A stretch of DNA of 64,000 nucleotides from assembly GCA_013365325.1 (NCBI GenBank), contig JABVXV010000024.1, positions 62,001 through 126,000 on the forward strand. Direction: 5' to 3'. Under the pieces are notes generated by a model, which saw nothing but the letters and a program-made list of their open reading frames with translations, was not told the origin of the DNA and made no database searches. The position numbers were made by a program, and so were the translations under genes. Each line of letters starts with the position of its first letter. Within the stretch, counting starts at the first letter, position 1. The stretch comes from Dipetalonema caudispina. Lineage: Eukaryota; Nematoda; Chromadorea; Rhabditida; Onchocercidae. Of the stretch, positions 56,495-64,000 are shown one piece after another.

Positions 56495-57858
56495 ATGCCG
56501 AAGTATTACTGTGATTACTGTGACACCTTCTTAACTCACGACTCACCATCTGTTCGAAAAACTCATAACGGTGGTCGAAAGCATAAGGTTAGTTCTAGTC
56601 ATTATACGCAATTATGCCAGTTTTAAGAGCTCTTCATAAGAAAGGAAGACTAACAGTCACTGTATATGATGCGATTTCGTATACTATAATGGTGCTCAGA
56701 ATTTCAGGGCGGTTTATCATAGTATTGTATGAGGCTTCAAACTCAAATAAATATTTGTTTGTCTTTCTTTACCCTTTGGTACTACTCTTACCTTTATCTT
56801 CATTATTCAGCGAGGGATTCTTTCATGAATATCAAACGAACTATGCTTCACTTACGATGCTACTGCTTTTTTTTTGCTCAGTTCTGAAGTAAAATGTAAT
56901 TAAAATATTGCAAAGGAGTCCAGCAGAAGTTGCTTGTCTCTACAGATCAATGGATCAGAGTTAATAAAAATCGAACAAAAAATTTCTTTCTTACCTGTTT
57001 CAGGAAAATGTGCGAATGTTCTATCAGAAGTGGATGGAGGAGCAAGCGCAGAAATTAGTGGATGCTACTGCGCGAGCATTTACGCAAGGACGTATGGGTA
57101 GCAGTCAAGGAGCTACCCCTCGAATGCCTATGGTACTTTTTTTTGGATTTTTCGATAAAGAATGTTTCAGGACTTTATTTTTATCCCGTGTAAGTGGAAT
57201 CACGTGCGTATGTTGAAGATACTGGCGTGAATTCATCCTTTTCAGGACTGGTTTTTCTTAATGTTACTGATCATTTATAGAAGGGACTGAAACTTTAGCA
57301 CGTAGGCATCTCACTTCTCTTTTCACCCTAAGAAATTCGGAGCAATGATTTTCTTATTTTAGTGATAAGATCTTTCTTTTTATTCTTTCTTATGCAGTAT
57401 AGTCAAGAGTTTGGACTACTCAGGTAGACTTCTTTTTTGCTTGATTTGCATAAAGCATATTATTATATCTTACATTACAAATCGGAAGTGTTTTCAATCT
57501 TAGATGAGGTGTCTTTTTGGAATGTCAAGACAAAGTATTTAGTCTCATTGGATTAATTTATTTTAGCGTTCATTTTATTACTTTAATGGCTTAAAACTTT
57601 TGCATTCGTTTAGAATACTTTGTCAGAAATTCTCCAGTTCCGATTTTAATGACTATTTTTTACTTGAAATACTCTCATACATCAAATTTATAGGCAGTGG
57701 GTGGACCAAGACCACCGATCATGGCACCAGTTGGCGGTCCACCGGTTCGAGGTCCAATGCCATTTCCTTATCCACCAATGGGTGCTCCAATGGGACCGCC
57801 AATGATGATGAGGCCACCGTTCATGATGCCGACGGGACCCCGTCGAGAGATGCGATAA
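56495..57858 (+). CDS. SNRPC: U1 small nuclear ribonucleoprotein C
   Basis: Three exons, 56495-56587, 57004-57132 and 57694-57858, encode 128 residues with phase-0 junctions. The N-terminus is the invariant U1-C zinc finger: [20 protein letters not shown] with Cys6 and Cys9, then His24 and His30 in [11 protein letters not shown] basic helix follows ([19 protein letters not shown]), then a Pro/Met/Gly-rich tail ([16 protein letters not shown]) ending REMR. Known role: part of U1 snRNP in the nucleus, where it stabilises base pairing of U1 snRNA with the 5' splice site. The assignment is essentially certain from the finger alone. Confidence 0.97.
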
Positions 57859-58653
57859 TAGTTTTACTATTGTTTAGCTATTTTTGAGAAATAATAATAC
57901 TTATTTTATGCTTCATATATTGTACCCAGATCTGACAGAATATCAGATCTGTAGAAATCATTTGAGGAAGAATAGACTGATTTTTTGGGTCTATACTTTA
58001 ATTTTAGTTCTAAATAAAGTGAAAAATCATGCCAAAAATAAAGCAAAAAATCCATGCTCCACTTTCCAAGCCTTTTCGCTGTTTCGCTGTTTCAGTTACT
58101 CCTTTGTTATTTCTATGTTCATAATTTTGTTCACAAATTGATAAATTGCTATCTATCAAGTTGAACGCTCATGTAGTTTCGCAGTGTTTTTTTTAAAACT
58201 GTATTCATCCTTGAAAATAAATGCATGATATTTGGGACCGGCAGAAATCGGTAGTAGTTAAAATATGCCAAGGCAAAAAGAAAAAAAAAGATTCATAAAA
58301 GGTGTGAATATTAGTAGTAGGAGGGGACGATCTAAACAGTGAAGAAAGTAATTTGTACTGATAAAGGCGTAGTTGAATACAACAGTGTACGATGGGAGAA
58401 ATGAAGATAATTTCATTATCTTTGTATGAAGTTTAGTTGTGAATATTTGCTTATTTTTATTTGTTCGCAAACCGTTTTTTTTCATATCCATGATATACTG
58501 ATGCATATCAATATTACTATCTTTATAATATTTTGTTCCCCAAACTTTCATCCTCTTTTATTAACATCTGTTGTTTGTTACAAGTAATGTTACAGAATCA
58601 AATACATCCATTTACACTCATGTATTCTTGGAAATAAGACTTATTACTTACTC
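57859..58653. other. U1-C / POLE2 intergenic region
   Basis: About 0.8 kb, starting with the U1-C 3' UTR. No exon or RNA gene was supported. No clear trans-splice acceptor is visible directly before the POLE2 start codon. Confidence 0.5.
58013..58018 (+). terminator. Candidate poly(A) signal AATAAA of the U1-C gene
   Basis: Canonical hexamer about 155 nt after the U1-C stop codon. Confidence 0.5.
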
Positions 58654-61600
58654 ATGCCGACTGATTCGGATGTGGAGAAATTGAGGAAACAAATTCGCAG
58701 GGCATTTCAATTGCGCGCACTCACATTAAGCAAGTAAGCATTTCTGTTTGTTTGGAGTTTGTACCTGAACTGACATTTCATTTTATCCTATTGTTATGTT
58801 ACTAAAATTGTCTTACTGAAAGTTCGCTTTTCATCTGCTATTATTATACGTAATTTCCATAGATCTTTTTTTTAATATTTAAGTTTTGAAGAGATTCAAG
58901 TAATTTGTTGGTGCCTACTTACAGGGAGGCCATGGAATATGCTATTCAAATTCTGATGGAATTGGAAGGCGAAGAGCGAATTCGGTGGATAAATAAAGTT
59001 ATTGGTGTGTTGTCGAAACAAAAGGGTATGTTTCAATGGCTTAGCATTCTGGCCAATTTTTACGTTTCTTTAAACTAATGCTCATTAAGATTGACCTATC
59101 ATCCTTTCTAACTTTGAGCTCATTGTTGAAGTCGAGACTTCGAGTTGTTATGATAGATATGTATATATACGTTAAGTAGGAGTAATAATCATGCAAATGT
59201 CGGTTTGAAGTGTGGATTAGGGGAAGCCTCCCACAATTATGTGTTTCAGCAAGCGGACCAGTGCTTTCGTTCAGTGAATTCAAGTCGGCTGTTACCGAAT
59301 GTGCCAGTAATCGTTCTTCGAAACAGTTAGTTTTCTTTTTGAAATTTTGTAGGATCGCTGGGATAAATTACTTGTCATAGGTTCAAGCAGATATAAAATC
59401 AAGCCACTAGCAATATCAGCCGCTCTTTAAAAATGAGATGATCATAATTTAGGCATGAAGCATCATGTTATCTGCGTCATATTGCTTGTATCAATTGATT
59501 AAATAATGTACTTTACAAGGCAAAAGGAAATTTTCTTTATTCATGGCAATGCGCAAAGTAGTTTATGAAAGCTACTACTGAAAAGTGTAATTCGTTTAAA
59601 TCATTGAGTTATCGGAGAATTGTATTATATTCATTTGGCCTTAACCTGTTGCAGAAATTCGCATTTTTAAATAACAGAGCCTAACATTGCTCTCAGTGAA
59701 CCTTGTTCTTATCACTGCGTTGAATAAAACTAGTTCCTACTGCAGGGAATCATTAATCCGTGTAATTGATTTGTTTACCGTCCCACGTTTGCGGTATGAT
59801 GAACAACGTAAAGTGTTAGTCGTAGCAGATGGTCAAGCATCCGCCATAGGACAAAGTAGTGATGCGAAGAATTTGTACAGAGAACGTTTGAAACTTGTCG
59901 TGCAGGTCAATTAATTTTTAATTTGTTCGGAATCGTTTCTTTTCCTTCTATTAGAGAAGATTCTTCCATCGACACGACAGTTTTATGTCATTGAAGTACT
60001 CCTGTTTTTTTTTTATTATCACTTTACTGGTATATTGATTTTTGGCATACCAGTTTTGTTGACTTCTAAATGTATAATGTTATTGACGGTATGGGTGAGC
60101 TGTAATCCTTTTTCAGCGCGCATTAAGAAGTTCTGCATTTGAGCATTATCAGTTATGCACCGTGGAAGCTCTATTAGGCACTCCAGAAAGAGCAGATAAT
60201 TCAGTGTTAATAGGAATGTTAACTCAGAGGAGCCCTGGCGTTTATGAAATCGAAGATCTTACAGGTGAGATTGTCCAATTACTATAAATAACTTCATTTT
60301 AAAGACATTTATATAAACGAATACGATCAGTGTTATTTGCTGTTGTGTTTGACAAGCTAGCAAATCGCAGGAAAAATTATAACTGGATTTACAGGTGCTC
60401 TAGAAGTTGATCTTAAGGAAGCGACCTTCCACAAAGGTCTTTTCACCGATGGCAGTATAATGATGTTGGAGGGTCGGTGTGTTGATAGCGTATTTCGCGT
60501 TAGTGCTGTTGGTCTTGCACCAGTTGAAAGTGCCAAGATTACAAGAAATTACTTTGGAGTAACGAACTGGTTTGGTGGTGAGAGTACAGTCGCCTATGGA
60601 TCGCAGATTCGACTTCGAACACTTTGCGAAAGAAATGATAGAACAAGGTTCATCATTATGTCAGATGTATGGCTGGATGATTCAAGGGTTAAGTCCTTCT
60701 CTCTTTTCGAAGACATTGGTTGAAACAAAGCATCATTAAATACTTTGTAAGTAAATCTTTTTGGATGCACAACGTTTTATGAGTGTACTATGTTCTTTTT
60801 TGATCTTTGGTATCCTCAATTTTCAGTTTTTTGAACATGCATTGAGCATTTTTGGATCGATTTAATAGCGATGTGAGCACTGAGTTACATGACAGAGGAC
60901 AATTCAGATAGAGCGTTTTTCTGTAAACCAAGAAAAGTTCTCTATATCTTGAAGGTTTAATTGATACATTTCCTCTTGAAACCTCTTTTTTTTTAGATAT
61001 TAAATGCAATCAACGAGCTTATATTTGCTTTCACAGATTCCCAGCTGCTTGCATTTGTTATATGTGGTAATTTCTGTTCTCAGGTGGGTACAGCTGACGC
61101 ATATCATCGCATTTATGGTTAGTTTTCCACCTATGTCGTTAACCGTTTTGTGGAACGTAGCTTGCTACACTATATTTTTATCGTAGTATTATCCGTATGC
61201 TGTTTGTTTGACGAAAATAACCTTACTGTTTCATAATTCGACTTTTTTAAATCATTCAATGCTTGCGTAGCCAAGCTTTATTGTTTAAATAATCTATTAC
61301 GTAAATACATGTGGGCAGGTCATTTGTTGTTGTAGTTTTGGATGAATCTAGTTTCAGATGGATTTCGCCGCTTGGCAGCCATTTTGCAAAAAGATATATT
61401 TGCGGGTCGTAATGTTCACTTTATATTCGTTCCTGGTCCAGATGATCCATCGCTGAATTCGATACTACCACGGTATTTATGGAACTTATTTTGAATATAA
61501 ACTTATCGATATGTGTTGCATTAACTTCAGCGATTATCGTTTGATGAATTATCTGTCAATTGTGATGGATAACTTTTTTTTAAGATGCCAGACCTCATTC

Positions 61601-62732
61601 CATATTTACCAATCCTGTATACCACTGCGGCATTTTATTGTAGTTTCAGCAAAAACTCATTTGGGAAGACATGAATCAGTACTGAAACGTAAATTGATAA
61701 TGATGAAACTACCGTGCTCATATGAAATTCAGTTATGTTACGTCTGCTGTAGAATATCTAGCTTCTGTTTTGTATCGAATTGGCTTGATTTTGCATGCGT
61801 CACTGAATTTTAGCTAAGCATAGATGGCTGAGGTTTTTGTTTCCTATATTTGAAATTCCTAAATTACACTTCAACAGTTATTCTTTGGTATAGTTTCGCA
61901 TATTTTGTCTTTAAAAAGTTTTAGCTTCTGTTTGCAGACCACCTTTACCATTTCAACTTTTCGAATTGATGAAAGATGTACCAAATTGTTCATTTGCTTC
62001 AAATCCGTGCCGTATACAATATACCAATCAAGAAATTGTCATCATGCGTAATGATTTGGTCGAAAAAATGTGCAGAAATAGTATTCATATGCCTTCAACT
62101 ACTGCCGACATCCCAGAACATGTGAAAATTTTTTTTTCTAATATGAAGATTTCACTACTCTTTGCTTTTTTTTCCTTTAACTTTAAAGATTTCATGATCC
62201 ATCTTGATGCTATAGTTTCCTTCTGGATTCTTCTTATTTTCTTCTGTATTAGGTTGAATTCAACTTTAGACACAGTTACCAGCACTAGTGTTTGTATCTC
62301 TTAAGCTGATATCTAGTAAAATAACTGAATTACAATCACACATTCGTCGCAAGTCAAAACATTTTCATGAGTTTTTACGTAATTGTTTTATACTATCGGT
62401 TCTTCTGTCATGGACTCAGTTATATTACTTGAAAAATGATTATATTACAGTTCTGTCATACAGTCGCTTCCGTTGGACACTTATCGCCACTACCACTGCA
62501 TATATCACCTGTTATTTGGCAAATGGATAACTACCTCACATTGTACCCGTTACCGGATCTTGTTGTCATCGCGGATAAATTCGAACATTTTCATTACCAA
62601 TTAGAAAGTACTATGTTCGTTAATCCAGGGTCATTTGCTCGTACTGATCTCAATTTTTATGTATATTATCCAGCTTTCCGAACGGTCGAGGTATGCTCTG
62701 CTGATAAGAAAGCCACTGAAGTTCCTGAATAA
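58654..62732 (+). CDS. POLE2: DNA polymerase epsilon subunit 2 (B subunit)
   Basis: Ten exons: 58654-58733, 58925-59025, 59250-59325, 59746-59905, 60117-60264, 60395-60687, 60997-61087, 61358-61472, 61938-62121, 62451-62732. They encode 509 residues, close to human POLE2, with all phases closing. The N-terminal helical domain (LRKQIRRAFQLRALTLSK, AMEYAIQILMELEGEER) matches the Dpoe2 N-terminal module. An OB-like part follows (YEIEDLTGALEVDL, FTDGSIMMLEGR), then the inactive calcineurin-like phosphoesterase domain: SDVWLDD, FVICGNFCS, VPGPDDPSLNSILPRPPLP, NPCRIQYTNQEIVI, DLVEKMCRNS, HLSPLPL, LVVIADKFEHF and NPGSFARTDLNFYVYYP. Known role: B subunit of the leading-strand DNA polymerase epsilon, bridging the catalytic subunit to the CMG helicase and needed for replication origin firing. 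The short tail after the last beta strand differs from other phyla. Confidence 0.95.
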
Positions 62733-64000
62733 TCCGCGGTATTTGTTCAAGAATAGAATTTTGAACTTCATTAGTCAGTTAACTGAAGTTAAGCCATCTG
62801 AGAAATGGACTTTACAACTGATACCCCTTAAAGTGGTGGATATTTCCAATTCACTTCATTGACACCTGGAATACCTGACAAATTCCAAAAGAACTTATAG
62901 CATGAAGCTCAATGCAGAACAGTAGGTAGAAGTTTAATTTAGGCTCATTTTCTTTGATTGGTTCGTTCCTTTAATTTCCTTATATTATATTTTATGTTTA
63001 GCATTTTCTGGGGAAATGTTGTAACATCAAGTTGTAATGGGAAGTTGGTGATCTCTATATGCTTTATAATGATTTTATATTTCTGAATAAAATTGTTCGA
63101 AAAAGCATGAAGTACATTAACTAATTTCGAAAACGGTTTGAAAACGGAGCAAATGATGGGGGAAAAGCCAATTTGATATCAAATTAATATACACGTAATT
63201 AATAACCAATATAGTGTTTTATATTGCAGTGGTCATTATCGTTATGAAATCGAAAATATAGATAAATGAAATGCTATCTTGAAAAAATGCATAACGATCG
63301 ATAGGTATAGATCGTAAGAGATTGTTGAAAATAAGCCATAGCAAAACATACGGTGAATTCCATCTATGAAAATACTTTCACTGCCAAACCTAGCAAATAT
63401 TCAAAATATTTGATATGCCTGTGCTATGTAATGTCTAGTTCACTCTTTAAGGCCTGTTTAAAAGCTAAGCATGCAGAGTTAGTGTCCTTACACATCCACA
63501 TACACAAACATTGATTGCCTGCTATAATCTTTTTGTTAAGCAGCAGTGCTTCTCATATTTGAAGCTTCACATGATCAGAAGTATATTTTTCAATACATTT
63601 CTCAACTAATTTAATACTTTCATCTTAATCAGTAGAATTGTATGCAAATTGAATATATTGAAATAAATTGCTATCAAAATAATCATTACAATAAGCTCTA
63701 TCGTAACTTTTCCAGAAAATGTATTATTATTATTATCTATTTAATGGGAAAAAATTTTGAAGCCTTTAGGATCTGTGTTAATTATTATTATGATATAAAG
63801 CATCTAAATTCACAATCATTTATTCAGTTTTTTTATTCCAAAAAATTTCGCATTACATTTTATTTTTACAATATAACAGTTTTTCTTAATCAATTTGTTC
63901 ATATTTTTCTGATAATTTCTAATTAATTGTTAAATTTTTCGCTAGGATTCATTTACTGCTATATTTTATGCTAAGCTATCATTACTCGAAATTACCAAAC
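62733..64000. other. POLE2 3' flank and unassigned sequence
   Basis: About 1.3 kb to the window end. It begins with the POLE2 3' UTR. No further gene was supported. The open frame at 63642-63926 is AT-rich with no family features. Confidence 0.5.
63086..63091 (+). terminator. Candidate poly(A) signal AATAAA of POLE2
   Basis: Canonical hexamer about 355 nt after the POLE2 stop codon. Earlier signals are not excluded. Confidence 0.4.

Noticed and set aside
62121..62450. Extension of POLE2 exon 9 through GTGAAAATT or extra exon in the next intron
   Set aside because: Direct joining of 62121 to 62451 reproduces the conserved IPEH-FCHTVASVGHLSPLPL order seen in the family; added sequence would interrupt it.

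Overview
The window looks like nuclear DNA of a nematode, most likely filarial/spirurid (inference). It is AT-rich, and its genes are split by many short introns with GT..TTTNCAG borders. Acceptor-like TTTCAG/TTTTAG sites sit just before two start codons, as expected for spliced-leader trans-splicing. It carries a nematode-type DMSR neuropeptide receptor. I assembled nine multi-exon genes and one two-exon gene by hand; in nearly all of them codon phase closes across every splice junction.

Layout. At 128-672 (minus) lies a small secreted Kazal-domain protein. A gene-poor stretch of about 15.6 kb follows (673-16273), rich in poly-T/poly-A tracts and microsatellites. It contains a 100-N scaffold gap flanked by two identical 121-bp copies, which looks like an unmerged contig overlap. 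At 16274-21921 (plus) is the DMSR-like peptide GPCR. From 23.8 kb the window becomes gene-dense. Three minus-strand genes come first: a D-lactate dehydrogenase-like FAD enzyme (23790-27933), a PIH1D1-like R2TP/HSP90 adaptor (29019-31269) and a YIPF5-like Golgi membrane protein (32310-34654). A divergent intergenic region rich in CACGT cores separates these from a run of plus-strand genes: listerin/LTN1 (35575-47642), 6-pyruvoyl-tetrahydropterin synthase (48617-49382), a secreted pepsin-family aspartic protease (51722-54741), U1-C snRNP protein (56495-57858) and DNA polymerase epsilon subunit 2 (58654-62732).

Most genes are single-copy housekeeping functions: ribosome quality control, R2TP assembly, ER-Golgi traffic, U1 splicing, replication, pterin synthesis and D-lactate oxidation. 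They do not form one pathway. The same-strand groups spaced about 0.8-1.1 kb apart could be operons, which is testable by SL leader mapping. I found no clear new multi-gene system, virus-like element, CRISPR array, tRNA or rRNA. The most unusual local signals are a perfect 18-bp-arm hairpin in a protease intron, the CACGT cluster, a possible poison exon in the YIPF5 gene, a possible 20-nt micro-exon in listerin and a GC-AG intron in the GPCR.
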